A stretch of 64,000 nt of DNA. Source: Liolophura sinensis. Lineage: Eukaryota > Mollusca > Polyplacophora > Chitonida > Chitonidae. Of the stretch, positions 1 through 11,184 are shown piece by piece. The stretch is taken from NCBI RefSeq assembly GCF_032854445.1, contig NC_088296.1, forward strand, positions 7,243,435 to 7,307,434, read 5' to 3'. The notes below the pieces were generated by a model. That model was not told the origin of the DNA. It saw only the letters and a list, made by a program, of their open reading frames with translations, and searched no databases. The translations under genes and the position numbers were made by a program. Within the stretch, counting starts at the first letter, position 1; each line of letters opens with the position of its first letter.

Positions 1-947
1 GAAAAACTACAACATGAGCTGTCTCCTTATGTTTAATTAACTTCATTCAGATCTGTAGACCTACACGTGCTTAAAGTAAATTGACATGTATAATATACAC
101 CCTGACATTATCTGCTTGTAAGACACTCACAGTCAGCTTGTAATGGCACATATCACTATATGTGCTCTACAGAATGGGTAGATAGTTCCATTTTAAGTTT
201 AACCTCAAAAACCACCATTCGTCTCCAAGTTGATGCGCAGCTCATGTATCCAAGCGCTTAATATGTTGCATTGTGTGACTGTGTCAGGGTGTTCGCAAAT
301 GTTAATGTCTGGCTTTGAGTAATTCTAGACCAGTGACGTCTATTAAATTGCAGTTAACATCATTGTTTAAAACTAATTCTGCTTAAGCCATGGTGTGAGG
401 TGGCGTGTAACGTGCTACTGTTTACCCATTTTTTATTCAAGAGTTAGAATAAAACCCTGACTGAGGTAAATTAACAAGAGGCCATATTTCGCCGGTTACG
501 TGTGACCATTTGCCAGCTATTACACTGTTGTCGCTGCTCTGGTTTTATTTTCTATGCTGTCCGTCTTTAATTATATTGTACCTGAAATTACGTCGTCATC
601 ACTAGTACTGTAGCTAAGACAACCTGTGGTCAAGATTATGAGGTCATCTATTAGCGCATGGCGCCATTGCATCTGCTTGCTGTTATTTTGATGTCAGTTT
701 GATGTGTATTCATCTACATGTATAATTCAGTGATACTTTGCCACTTTCTCTCCTTTGTGTTCCAACTTCTGAGAAATATGCCAAATAAAAATGAATGATT
801 GTGTTTATGTCATCCTTGTTTGACTGATTGAGTTAATGTCAGTGAAATGTTAGAGTAGTAATACACACGTAAAATCATGAACCGTTTGTAGCATTGATAC
901 ACGTTTTTTTTTTCATATACGAACTTCATATTCAACATATTCAAGTT
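1..947. repeat. Segmental duplicate of the 3' flank of TRIM gene A
   Basis: This stretch aligns nearly base for base with 41,511-42,529: the same CAGATCTGTRGACCTACACG, GTCTCCAAGTTGATGCGCAG and CTTAAGCCATGGTGTGAGG segments occur in the same order, with small indels. The 41.5 kb copy starts about 2 kb after the stop codon of TRIM gene A, so base 1 of the window is probably the 3' flank of another TRIM gene outside it. The 41.5 kb copy carries an extra short dispersed repeat near 42,113 that is absent here. No coding exon is seen. Confidence 0.85.
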
Positions 948-1790
948 TCCTGATGGGTATCCTATCAGCAGTGCTAGGTTTACTATCAAATGCCGAGTCC
1001 TCACATTACCCGATGAGTATCTTCTCAGGAGAGTTGGTTTTTCTCGTTTTCTAGCATTGGGCCCACACATTACCCAATGAGTATCTTCTCTGGAGATCTG
1101 GATTTCCTCTCTCCACATTACCTGGTGGTTATCTTCTTAAGTGTCGTGGATTTCGCGTCTCTGTCTAATAATTTTGTCCTTATATTACCTGATGTGTATC
1201 CTCTCGGGAGAGCTGGTTTTTCTCTTTTTCTAGCATTGGGTCCACACATTACCCAATGAGTATCTTCTCTGGAGATCTGGATTTCCTCTCTATGTAATAT
1301 CGGTTCTATACATTACCTGATGTGTATCTTCTCTGGAGAACTGGTTTTCCCAACTCTAATACCAGGTCCACACATTACCTGATGTGTACCTTCTCAGGAG
1401 AGCTGGTTTTCCCCTCTGTAATACCGGGTCCACACATTACCTGATGTGTATCATCTTGGGAGGGCTGGTTTTCCTATCTCTCTAATACCGGGTTCACACA
1501 TTACCTCATGTATAACTTCTCAGGAGGGCTGGTTTTCCTCTCTTTCTACATTTAATACCCGGTCATCACATGTGTATCTTTCAACGTGTGCTGGGTTTCC
1601 CCCCTCTCTGACACCTGTTCCATAATATCAATCTACCTGATTTATATTTCCTCAAGTGTGGACAGTTTCGTCCCACATGTTTCCGGACCCACATGTTACA
1701 TGAGTTGTCTCTTCTCGGGTGTACTTTGTTTCTCGCTCCGTCTAATTCTGGTCCTCCTGTCTGCTTCCTTGTGTATACGTGGTTCAAATT
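948..1790. repeat. Degenerate ~64-bp minisatellite, copy 1
   Basis: About thirteen diverged tandem units contain ACATTACCTGATGTGTATC, then CTTCTCTGGAGAGCTGG, TTTTCCTCTCT and AATACCGGGTCC. It is the counterpart of the more uniform array at 42,530-43,924 and follows the same flanking DNA. Units here vary in length and have many substitutions, which points to an older or less homogenised array. Short ORFs across it are repeat translations, not genes. Confidence 0.9.
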
Positions 1791-1834
1791 TCATTAGGTT
1801 GTGAAAGAAAGCCAGAGAGGGGAATCTGGAAAAA

Positions 1835-1985
1835 AGATGTAAACTATCCCATATAGCTTGTTGGTTTCCACAATATGGTCGTGGATTTATCTCGGGCCCT
1901 GCCCTGTTTCCTTCCACCTTAGTGCTGGCAGCAGTCGTGTAAGTGAAACATTCTTGAGTGCGGCGTAACACACCAAGCAAATACA
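1835..1985 (+). mobile_element. tRNA-derived SINE, 3' part only
   Basis: It matches the 3' half of the window's SINE family: GGTCGTGGATTT, CTCGGGCCCTGCCCTGTTTCC, then GTCGTGTAAGTGAAACATTC and TTGAGTGCGGCGTAACACACC. The tRNA-like head is missing. Full-length relatives are at 29,170 and 58,539. Confidence 0.8.
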
Positions 1986-2029
1986 TATATATTTAAACAA
2001 GGCTCCTTATTAACTCTTCACGGGTGAGG

Positions 2030-2150
2030 TTTAAAAAGCATCAAGGCTGAGCTTAAACTCTTGTGATCGGCGGGATCCAACATTTTAACTCATGATTTCC
2101 TTGTGCTGTCGTAACTGACAGACCCACAGTTCATGTACTGCCTCACTTCC
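2030..2150 (-). mobile_element. Small fragment of the minus-strand LINE family
   Basis: The segment AGCTTAAACTCTTGTGATCGG followed by GGATCCAACATTTTA matches 13,066-13,108, which belongs to a larger minus-strand LINE relic at 12,300-14,580. Only about 100 bp are recognisable. No open frame remains. Confidence 0.5.
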
Positions 2151-2194
2151 TAAGTGAGAGAAAGCGATGAGTTTAGTTTGAGATTCGAGTCTGT

Positions 2195-3370
2195 AACACG
2201 AGGCCTACGTCGTCCGTGTTCAAGACTAAACGTCCGATTTGGCTGCCAATCGACTGACAAGAACATATCAAGGAATAAACGGTGGCGTCCAGTTTAGATC
2301 TCACCAAAGAAGGATATAATGTTCGTAAAACAAATAAAATCCCTTAATATCGAAAGCCTTTAATATTGTCATTGTGTGTTCAATGTGATGACCATGTTTC
2401 GGACCTTTTAACGTCTGGAACAGCTTTCTGTCAGTAAGAGCGTCTCTCGATCTAATAAGTAATCGGCAATGTTTTAGCTCTAATAAGACGAACCCGTTTT
2501 AAATACATTAGTAGGACAATGATTAAAAGTGCGTGCAGCATTTACCGTCCTTTGTGGCATCACGACAGACATTGTCGTGTCAGCGTATGCATGTGGGTTT
2601 CCTTCAGACTTGTCAACCTCTTAGGAGTAGTCCTTCCGCTGCTGTTGAAATAATTTCATTCAGTATTACCGAAGGACAATCAAACATCTCCAGATCTGAG
2701 ATTTGCCGTCTACCTTTTTCGTCCAGCACAACCCTCAGTACTTAAAGCACAGGCTTTACTTTTAGACGCCGTTTTTCCTCTGTTTGTATTGTTTTTTTGA
2801 TTTTTTTTTATCAAGAGAATCAATTAAAGCACGGCAAATCTACAACAAATCTTTTTTATCCGTCTCTTAGCACCAAGAGAATACTTTGGCTGAGAAGAGG
2901 CACCATTAGTTTACACCACATTACGGAGGCCAGCTACGGTGAACCCCTTCTGCGAGTAACCAGCAGGAAGAGAAACGAGAATTCCACACCATCCTCGAGA
3001 AGATGGCTTCATCGCTTATACTCGGGCAGGACAAACCTAAACAATAAGAAATAACCCACTGTACAGACTGTAAAGACTGTAAAGACTCTCGTCTATAAAG
3101 ATGTCAGGACCAAAGCCCAGTGTTGGGTGTTAGTGTCTCGTAAGGCCAACCAGCCATGAGCTCCCACGGAAGACCGATTTCGCCGCCAATGGCCTGCAGT
3201 GATAATGTTCACAACAAGAATATATCTAGTAATAGACGGTGGCGTCTCTTGGTCTTAAGTAATCGGCCAACTGTTAGCTCTAATAAGAGGGACCTGTTTT
3301 AAATTACCATTAGTAGGACAATGATTAAAACTGTGTGTACAACATTCACGACAACGACTCCATAGTGACA
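2195..3370. repeat. Local imperfect duplication (2.2-2.56 kb and 3.16-3.37 kb)
   Basis: The two ends of this stretch repeat one another. GACGGTGGCGTC, CTAATAAGTAATCGG, TTAGCTCTAATAAG and AGTAGGACAATGATTAAAA occur in order near 2,280-2,545 and again near 3,233-3,330. The second copy lacks about 140 bp of the first. The DNA between them (2,560-3,160) contains a short open frame with no recognisable domain. I see no gene here. Confidence 0.6.
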
Positions 3371-3985
3371 TGGTCATTACCACGGAGATGACGCAGAAAG
3401 ACGAAATATGTTGTGTCAGACGGAATGAAATTTGCCACCAAGCTTTCGTAAGATTATAGAACATGGTGCAGAAGAATCCCTTCTATATTCACAAGGCTCT
3501 AATCAGTCTTCCTTTCCTCCTGTTTTAGAAATCTAAAAGTTGACATGGTTTTGGCACGAAAACATATAGCAGTCTGATCTAAACATTACGGCAATGAGTA
3601 AACTGTTGGTCATCAAAAACAAGTTGATCGCTGTGAAAACCAGATTAGAACTGAGATGGAGACGTTCTCATCTAATCAAACCAGGAGTTGTTATTCAAGC
3701 AATTGTAGTATGACTTACTGCCTTATAGCTACAAGCTTCCAAATGTCATTTAAAGATGTTAAGGATTAGGTAAATGCTAATATGTCTGAGACTTCCTTGG
3801 TGGCAGAAATCAAACAATCATTGTGGGCCAATATGTCCCATGGGTCACAAAGAAGCAATAATAAATCTCATCAACTATCAGAATTGTGCAATAACACTCA
3901 ATGTTCAGACACATAAATATATTTGGGGAATGTGCAGGCTGGCGACTTTAACTATCAAGTTAATGCCAAGGTTTGGAAAAAAATT
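3371..3985. other. Unannotated AT-rich intergenic stretch
   Basis: I see nothing recognisable: no long open frame, no repeat shared with the rest of the window, and no splice-site pair flanking coding-like sequence. Confidence 0.5.
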
Positions 3986-4720
3986 GACACTACCTTTAAT
4001 GGATTGATAAAGAGTGTATGTCGTTTGTAGAAGATACGTAATTTGAAAAATGTTGCAAAGTAACTGAATGTGATTGATTTAATATTTATACCTAAACCAA
4101 CCGTTTCTTGAAGAAAGGAACACTGTGTAATCAAGCACCGCAATACCTTATCATCATTTGAAGGGTGCTTTTATGACAGAAAATGAAAAAGGCAATTATA
4201 TGGGTGAACAAAAGCAAGTTAATCTAAGTCAAAAAGTAAACTTAGATATCAAAACGGTTTGAAAAGAAGTCTATCTTTTCTGGTGGACAAGTTTGTCAGT
4301 GATTGATACTTCATATTTAACGACTTCTTGTGATTAGCTCAAAACGCTTGAGTACAAAATTATATTGACTGGCGGAAGACTGTACTGAAGGAAACTGAGT
4401 AACTGAGCACGTAAAGCCCTTAGGTTGTTACAGATATTACATGATCACTTAAACACAAATAACTATGTAACCTTTTTTGTTTGTTACGATATTAATAAGC
4501 GGTAAAGCAAGAAAAAATAGTATTCATCTTGTATTTTTGGTGGGATTTTTGTACATCTATGTCGGATGTGTTTTGTGTTTACTATGGGTTTCTTGTACAT
4601 ACATCTTATACATTTTGATCTCTTTTTGGGTCTCTTGTACGTCTGATTCATTTCGCGTTTCACCCTCTCCCCCGCCCCTCTCCAATCAGGCTTAAGCCTG
4701 TGGTTTAGACTGGCTATATA
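3986..4720. repeat. Left part of the TRIM-locus repeat unit, copy 0
   Basis: It begins ATGGATTGATAAAGAGTGTATG and continues with TCGTTTGTAGAAGATAC, GGATACTGTGTAA-like and GGTGGTTTTATGACAGAAAA-like segments. These are also found in order at 22,785-23,400 and 54,385-54,860. It ends in the low-complexity motif family around TGTTTTGTGTTCACTATGGG that recurs at 17,950, 23,330, 25,640 and 54,930. This is the left-hand boundary module of the duplicated TRIM unit; the rest of that unit is missing here. There is no coding content. Confidence 0.7.
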
Positions 4721-4904
4721 GTCAGTTGCACCCAGCAGGGTGAGACCTGCGGTTTGGACTGGCTTTTTTTTTTGTCTCAGTCTGACTACTTTTTGTGTAT
4801 ATATGTGCATATCTCGGTGTGTGCTTGCGTGGATGGACGCATAGACACATTTGCTATTTTGTAAAGTTGTTGACAGTTATCAAGGCTTGGCTTTTTGGAC
4901 CTTT

Positions 4905-4995
4905 TGTACTCTTGTATGTGTGTGTGCGTGTGTGTGTATATATACATACGTGCGCATATATAGGTATACAGATATATAAATATAGATAAATGAAT
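4905..4995. repeat. TG/TA microsatellite
   Basis: A run of TGTGTGTGCGTGTGTGTGTA passes into TATATACATACG and ATATATA-rich sequence. It is simple-sequence DNA next to the start of the plus-strand LINE. Confidence 0.85.
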
Positions 4996-5419
4996 ATATA
5001 GATAAATAATAAACAATTCTTTTTTCAGGTTAGTTAGGTGCAGTTTAGGGGCATAAGTAACTCTGTTCTTTAGGTACAGAGTGTAGTATTATATCGTAGC
5101 CTTCTCTTTGTAATAACACTGTCTTCTCTGCACTACTCACCTGAGCATCTTGTTTCTGCTATCCCTGCCTAGAGAAGCTCCTAGGCGATCTTTCTCTATA
5201 AGTAGCTTTAGGGTTTACTTGTCTTTTTCGCTTTCTCTCTGCATACTTCATTTCTAAGGATACGTGTCTTGTTCTTTATGTTGCAGACTTCTGTTCAGTG
5301 CAGTCCATATAGAGCAGGGAGGGCCATCGTCCTCAATTTCTTCATCCATGATTTATCTACTATGATAACAATATATAGGGTGACGACATACAGGGGGCAA
5401 TTGGTAATGTTAAACTGGT

Positions 5420-6180
5420 CAAGAAAGTAAGTGGTAAAGACTTACTAGTGATATGCACCGCACCTACACAAGCTAATAAAATAAGGCAGGATATTGTATG
5501 CAGAGCACATACATCGACTTATTCTACCCATGGGGTAATTTACGGTGTAGGTGAAGAAATCACGGAAGAGGAAGTCCTTGTGACCTTAAAAAAAGTAAGG
5601 TGACTAAAGCGCAGAGATTATTAAAGGGAAAAGACAAAGTTTCGACAAAATGTGTCCTACTCTATTTCGACTTAGAAAGCTAACCTGATAAAGTATATTT
5701 ACGATACGAAGTGTTTAAAGTTAAAACTTACGTTCCACGTGTTGTACGTTGCTACACGTGTCAGTTGTACAGCCAAATTTGTTTTGACTGGGAGGGGGGG
5801 GGGGGTCAGAAATGTCCGAGATGTGTGTGTGTGGGGGGAGGGCTCATATATTTGATGAATGTGATTAGTTGGATTAACCACAGTGTGTAAACTACTGGTT
5901 GTTACATAGTTCGGCACATCTTGGATGTCCTCATCGTAAACATGTCAGTAAAACCCAGTTTATTAAAGTCTCTCAGAAAGTCTCATTTACAAAGGCATTA
6001 AAAGCAGTTCGAGACGAAGAGAACCACCACCAGGAAGGGCCAACAGTGCTTTGTTTGTAGGTACACCGTGTGAAACTCCTACAGAAGAACCTCGTCCTGT
6101 TCAGTCTTCTCAACCTCCGCCCTTGATTAAGCCTGTTACGTCTGTCAAGGCCGTTAAGCCTGTAATGTAATCAGTTTTCA
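5420..6180 (+). pseudogene. LINE ORF1 (gag-like, zinc-knuckle) remnant
   Basis: Frames with few stops spell GKDLLVICTAPTQANKIRQD, then HGVIYGVGEEITEEEV, RVTKAQRLLKGKDKVSTKC and YEVFKVKTYVPRVVRCYTCQ. This is the usual layout of LINE ORF1 proteins: an RRM-like region followed by a Y-x-P-x-x-V-R-C-x-x-C zinc-knuckle start. A long G run near 5,790-5,805 and G/GT runs near 5,821-5,840 interrupt the knuckles. The tail is proline-rich (PRPVQSSQPPP near 6,090). The protein would bind RNA in the retrotransposition particle. It is not functional now because of stops and frameshifts. Confidence 0.75.
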
Positions 6181-7209
6181 TACAAACTAATGCCGATAGC
6201 GGTTCTCAGACTGAAGACATATCTTATAATATGGTCACTCGTTTACTTGTAGTTTTTTTACAGAAATTAGGCTTTAAGGTTTTGAAATTTCGGATGCAGC
6301 AGGTTTTGTTAGGGCTGTGTTTGAAATAGCTGAAAACTGCTTCGGTTCAGAGCATGTTAATCCCGAGCGGCTTAGTGTCCCTATTATCCGCTCTGTCCTC
6401 CGATGAAGGAAATTCATGGCGAACAGTATCTCCCTGTGCCTGTATTATTTAGTGTCTATTGCCTTTGTAATGGCTTTTAATGTGCAACAATATAATGTCC
6501 AGGGTATATGACCCCCATGGCCAGGAGTTTAAATACCTTTTATACCATATCTTTCCGGTTTTTGCCACTTTCGCCAACTTTCACATCTCAAAAAATCCAC
6601 TTTTGCCAACTCTGTTATTTCAGCGGCCCCTGGCACACAATGGCCATGGGTTAGTTTACCCCCTGTGTAGAGTCAACATGTAGTAAAAGGTTTGTCCACG
6701 AGTGGTATAAACCCAGCAACTTAGCTTCGGTACAGTTCTGTCAACAATTTAATTTACTGACTAAAAATTGCTCACTCCGGGTATATAAAGGTAGCTAACA
6801 ATCAACATGGTCATTGCAAAAAAATGGCATCTTCGCAGACACGACTCAAGTTTGTTCCAACACGGAGAGGCGGATAAGCTGTTATGTATGGCGGCTACAA
6901 ATAGCGGGTAACACGAAAGAAAGAAAATGGAAATGATGACCTGCCGGATGTCGTTCAAGTTCATGTACAACAGACAACATCCTTTATGTCAGCCAACAAG
7001 AACACAACTATGACTTCAGTACATTTAGTCGACAGTTTGATGAAGTGAAAAGATGTATGCAGAAGACAGCAAGAGAAGAATTAACACCTATGCCTACCAT
7101 TTATGACCATGAACTGACTAAACTCTACAATGATGAACCACATGAATGTTTCCGTGTTTTCACAGCACCAAAACAGTAACAATATACTTAAAGCTATGCG
7201 GCCAATAAT

Positions 7210-8462
7210 TCTGTTCCAAAATCATCTGGAGTAGTTCATTTTAAGAAGCCGATGCCGTGGTGGACGGATTAGTGCTCAGCAGCTATCAAAGAGCGCCAGC
7301 GCCGGAAGAACCGAGCGCGACGTACCAGATTAATGGATGATGTTCTATTATATAAGAAAGCTAAAGCTGTAGCACGGTGCATCATTAAGCGAACGGAGAA
7401 AGAATACTGGCTAAAGTTTTGTTCTTGTCTTAATTTCAAGGTTACAAACAAATCTATGTGGAATAAAGTTAATTCCATTAAAATTAAGAGAACTAAAGGT
7501 AATATCCCCACAATTATATCTGATGGGGTAAAAAGTGGGTCCATTGAGGACAAAGCGAATATACTGGTTGATACGTTCTCTTTTGTATCCATTTCGGATA
7601 ACTATAATGTAGATTTTGTCCCACATAAAAATGTTGATGAAGACATGCGCCCTTTCAAAAATATAGCCTATGATGACATGCCTATTACTGACGGCTTTAG
7701 CATTACAGAACTGAAACGGGATTTACCTTCGCCTGCGGATTATTCTCTTGGGGAAGACGGCATTATGTATTCAATGATTAGAATCGTACCTGACCACTGT
7801 CTCAACACTTTATTTTTGTTATATAATACTATATGGTCAAGCATGAAGTTAACGTCTACCTGGAAGAGAGCTGTAGTCATTCCGGTCACCAAACCTGGAA
7901 AAGATCATTCTCTCCCATCTTCATATCGGCCCATAGCTCTAACGTCATGCATCTGTAGAACTATGGAAAGAATCATTAATTCCCGTCTAATATATTTCTT
8001 AACTAAAAGTAATGTTCTGACCTCCGCACAGAGTGGATTCAGGTTTGACAGGTGTACAGCTGAGCATGTGATAACACTAGAAACCGATATTCGTGATTGT
8101 TTTTCAGGTAAAGAGTATTTATTTGCTGTTTTTTTCTGTTGTGTTTTTTTTTTTGGACATTGAAAAGGCATACGTTGTCCTCTGGAGGACGGGTGTGTTG
8201 ATGAAACTGAAGAATACTGTTATAGGTGGGAAAATGTTTGGGGGGGGGGGGGTCGGCACAGAGAGACGAGAGACAACATATTCTTTTCTTATATCCTACC
8301 ATAATTCGTTCTCGACTTGACAACTGCCGTGAAACGTATGACTCTGCACGTAAGACACTTAAGGGTGGATTGGATTCTATTCAGTGCGCTACGGTGCGGA
8401 TTTGTACCGGGTGTATACGATCGACGCCACTAAGCGTCATGCAGGTTTTCTGTAAGGACTGA
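7210..8462 (+). pseudogene. LINE reverse transcriptase remnant
   Basis: The frame reads NNSVPKSS, KKPMPWWTD, then a stop, then an open frame from 7,333 to 8,163. It contains the RT signature SSYRPIALTSCICRTMERII (about residues 190-215 of that frame) and AQSGFRFDRCTAEHVITLE. At the T-rich run near 8,140-8,152 the frame shifts, and motif A (FLDIEKAY) continues in another frame. The region that should carry the catalytic YxDD box is deleted, and the frame resumes near 8,290 with IIRSRLDNCRETYDSA and LRSTPLSV-like sequence. This enzyme family reverse-transcribes the element's RNA at the target site. This copy is dead. Confidence 0.9.
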
Positions 8463-8817
8463 CCCTTGTACATCGCACCAGTAGATTCTTTCTCATACTT
8501 AAATCGTCTGTTAATATCTCTGCCTCTGCTGTTCTTCAGCCTTCATTTTATGATTGTTTATAAGATTTACAGGATTCTCATGCAATGCCTTTCAGTTTAA
8601 GATCCAAACAAAGTTCTTCTTTATTGCAGCGTAATTATTTAAATCTTCATTTATCTTTTGTACCTCATTTCCCCCCAGTGAAGCTGCACATACCATATAC
8701 ATCCGCGGAACCACATGCACTCAAACATCAGTCAATGTGACAATTTAGCTGTGTCTTTGCCAAGGATCAGTTTCATTGATTTGTTTTAGTGGCATTTAGA
8801 AGTTGGCACGGAAGTAT

Positions 8818-8974
8818 ACTGGACAAGGTATTGCTTATGGATTCATAACGACGTTTCGATGCAGATATTTGCATCGCTTTCAAGTTTCAATCTGTTATCA
8901 AGTTTCGATCGGCATCGAAACGTCGTGACAATCAACCAAGAAGTTGTAAATCCAAAAGCAATGCCTTGTCCAGT
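8818..8974. mobile_element. Short inverted-repeat (MITE-like) hairpin inserted in the LINE
   Basis: ACTGGACAAGG begins the element and CCTTGTCCAGT ends it. The arms continue inward with GCTTATGGATT / AATCCAAAAGC-type pairing and then ACGACGTTTCGATGC / GCATCGAAACGTCGT. The complementary arms are about 60-70 nt around a short AT-rich centre. GTAT flanks both ends (8,814-8,817 and 8,975-8,978), a possible 4-bp target duplication. It splits the LINE between RT and RNase H. There is no coding capacity. Confidence 0.75.
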
Positions 8975-8999
8975 GTATCAATTTCATTGTAATTGGTCC

Positions 9000-9145
9000 C
9001 AGTAACTTCACGTATTTACAGACGCTTCAAAATGCCACGATTCCAAATTAGTGGGTGCATCCTTCGCCATACCAGAGTTAAAGTATAACAAATCGTTTAG
9101 ATTATCTGATTTAATTTCAGTTTTCACAGCTGAACAGGGAAAGAG
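9000..9145 (+). pseudogene. LINE RNase H domain remnant
   Basis: The frame reads VFTDASKCHDSKLVGASFAI, followed by ELKYNKSFRLSD and SVFTAEQG. This is the start of an RNase H fold: TDxS with its first catalytic Asp, then a strand, then xxAE with the catalytic Glu. The position downstream of the RT fits an I-like LINE. The domain then ends abruptly. Confidence 0.7.
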
Positions 9146-9783
9146 ACGTATGTTTTACCTCTATTTACCCCTATATGTAGGGGTTTTTAAAAAATATGTT
9201 GGATAATTGTGTTTTATGGGAAACAAATGGCGTGAAAGCCGATTTCTCCGAAACCGCCATAATCTTTCACAGTGGATGACAGTAAATATGACTGCTCTCA
9301 AGTGGACTTGAGTAAATAAGTGACCGCGAGCTTCACACCTCCGTCGGTTATATTTATAGACTAACGTAAAGAAAATTCTGGATGGTATGAACGAAAATAT
9401 GTTTACCACACCTATACATATTTCAAGAATGTATACGCTTTGTACAATGACACTGAACTCACGAACACTGAAGCCTCGAGAACGCTCGACTCATTTACAG
9501 TGCAGGCTATAACTTACACTGAGGGCAAAATGTAGGCCAGGCACTCAGTCAAGAGCAAATGAAAAAAAAAATATAATAGAATATTTAAAGACAGGGTACG
9601 TACGGACATAACACTTTTCCTCTCAATATAATATACAAAGAAATACAATGCTCGTATTCTCCTGGATCCACAGCAAGCTCTGAGCGACTCAGGATGTGTT
9701 GTTGTTGCTGAGTGTATCGTCGAGTGGGTCTGGCTCACATGTTCATTACTTGTCGCTCCCATTTATTTACCTTACTTTTTTAT
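9146..9783. other. Unassigned sequence downstream of the LINE
   Basis: There is no convincing gene. A small inverted repeat (ACCCCTATATGTAGGGGT, about 9,168-9,185) is visible just after the RNase H remnant. Short open frames on both strands show no domain. Confidence 0.4.
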
Positions 9784-10243
9784 TTAAATTAAAAGAAAGC
9801 TAAAATATGAAGTAAGGTTCATCCTACAGACCACTGAAACTATGTGTAAATATACTTTCATTTTTTTTTTAAGATTCTGTTGAAAGGCATTCAAATACGG
9901 TATTTGCATTCTACGGTGGCCATACCGACGGTATTTAGCAACTCTGACGTCAGATCCCATTTTCCCCCTGATGTTCATCAGAAGGAAGGAATTTTTGAGA
10001 ACATTATTTCAGCAATCTTTTATTCATTGGTTAAAAGAGTTATTGCAACACCCAGTGTCGTGTTGGAAAAAAAGTTCCTGTGACGAGCCCATAAAGCCCA
10101 CCTTAGAATTCAAAGGTGTAAACGGCTTTAACTCTCGTCAAAAAAATCTAAAAAACAAAACAAATGAAAGTATATTCATGCACAGTTTTAAGCTGTCTGT
10201 ATGACGAACCTTACTTCCTATTCTAGCTTTCTTTTGCTTTAAC
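9784..10243. mobile_element. Foldback/MITE-like element with ~95-bp terminal inverted repeats
   Basis: The left arm (from about 9,785) reads AAAAGAAAGCTAAAATATGA, AGTAAGGTTCATCCTACAGA and, further in, AAATATACTTTCATTT. The right arm, read on the other strand from about 10,243, gives AAAAGAAAGCTAGAATAGGA, AGTAAGGTTCGTCATACAGA and AATATACTTTCATTTG. The arms pair over about 95 nt with a few mismatches and enclose about 270 bp of unique DNA. No transposase is encoded; the small open frames inside are not convincing. Confidence 0.75.
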
Positions 10244-11184
10244 ACTACTCCATCACCGGTCAATGCCTGACGTCACTGACCGAGCGCTTCGGAAACTTGA
10301 CACCTGAATAACCTGGCTTGTGCTTTCCTTTCTGACAGGCTTTAATGAGGTCAAAAAGATTATGTTGCTGACTGAAAACCAGTTGGGTTTGTGCGTATTG
10401 TGATGAAAACTTATGGATAATCTCTTATTCACATCAGATTGACTGGTGTAAACCTGAAACTAATCTGGTTGTTACATTGGAAGTGTAATTGTGATTACTT
10501 GACTCCACTGAGTATTTCACTTGAAATACATGGTATGTATAAGAGCAACAATGACAACACGAAAATGGCGCAAAATATTAATAAATAACTGTCGTCTTCT
10601 GCCTGCACCTCTGCTGTTAAGTTCTAAAATACTGACACATTACTGCGTGAATATTGAGAGGAACTCGAGTATCGACTGATCGAGTCTGAGACCAACAATC
10701 ACCACAATCGAACATTAGGCCGTGAGATTTTTGGAGGGCCATTCAACAGTGAGTCCTCCTACATTGTCTTATGCATGACTAATATTTTATTGTTAACAAA
10801 ATTAAATATAAGAAGAGTTTCATGGGATTGTTTTTGATAAAGATATCCCTTGTGACCGATTTTAGTGACCGATTGTCACAGAATTCTGATGTAAAAATGT
10901 ACTCATTGTTGGCTTAGAACTCATAGTTTATGAAACAGGTATATATTGTTGGAGTTTCTATGGTCTTACCTCATTTAGAAGCTATTTAGATTTGTACTAT
11001 TTAATAGAAATTACGGGGCTTTTCTTAATGTTGGCATGGGGAAACTTACCGTATTTTAACCACATTTGGTTCGCTATCATAGTAAATTATAGGCGGGGCA
11101 TAGTAAGAGGTGAACGCTGGTCACTGCACGTCACTCAGTCAAAATGTGGGATTTTTAGTGATTAGCATCGCCTATTCTGTCTAC
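10244..11184. other. Unannotated intergenic stretch
   Basis: Nothing recognisable on either strand: no long frame, no shared repeat and no RNA-gene fold that I can support. Confidence 0.5.

Larger units (their letters stand above)
5300..9145 (+). mobile_element. Two-ORF non-LTR retrotransposon (I/Jockey group), decayed
   Basis: Plus-strand remnants are in the expected order for a two-ORF LINE: an ORF1 nucleic-acid-binding protein with a CCHC-like region (about 5,420-6,180), a short poorly preserved endonuclease region (6,480-7,200), a reverse transcriptase (7,210-8,460) and an RNase H (9,010-9,140). The RNase H favours the I-like branch over classical Jockey. In-frame stops, homopolymer frameshifts and a deletion across the catalytic core make it inactive. 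An inverted-repeat element is inserted at 8,818-8,974. The 5' end is not clearly defined. Confidence 0.85.

Noticed and set aside
7333-8163. A host gene of 276 codons
   Set aside because: It has reverse-transcriptase motifs and lies in order between LINE ORF1 and RNase H remnants.
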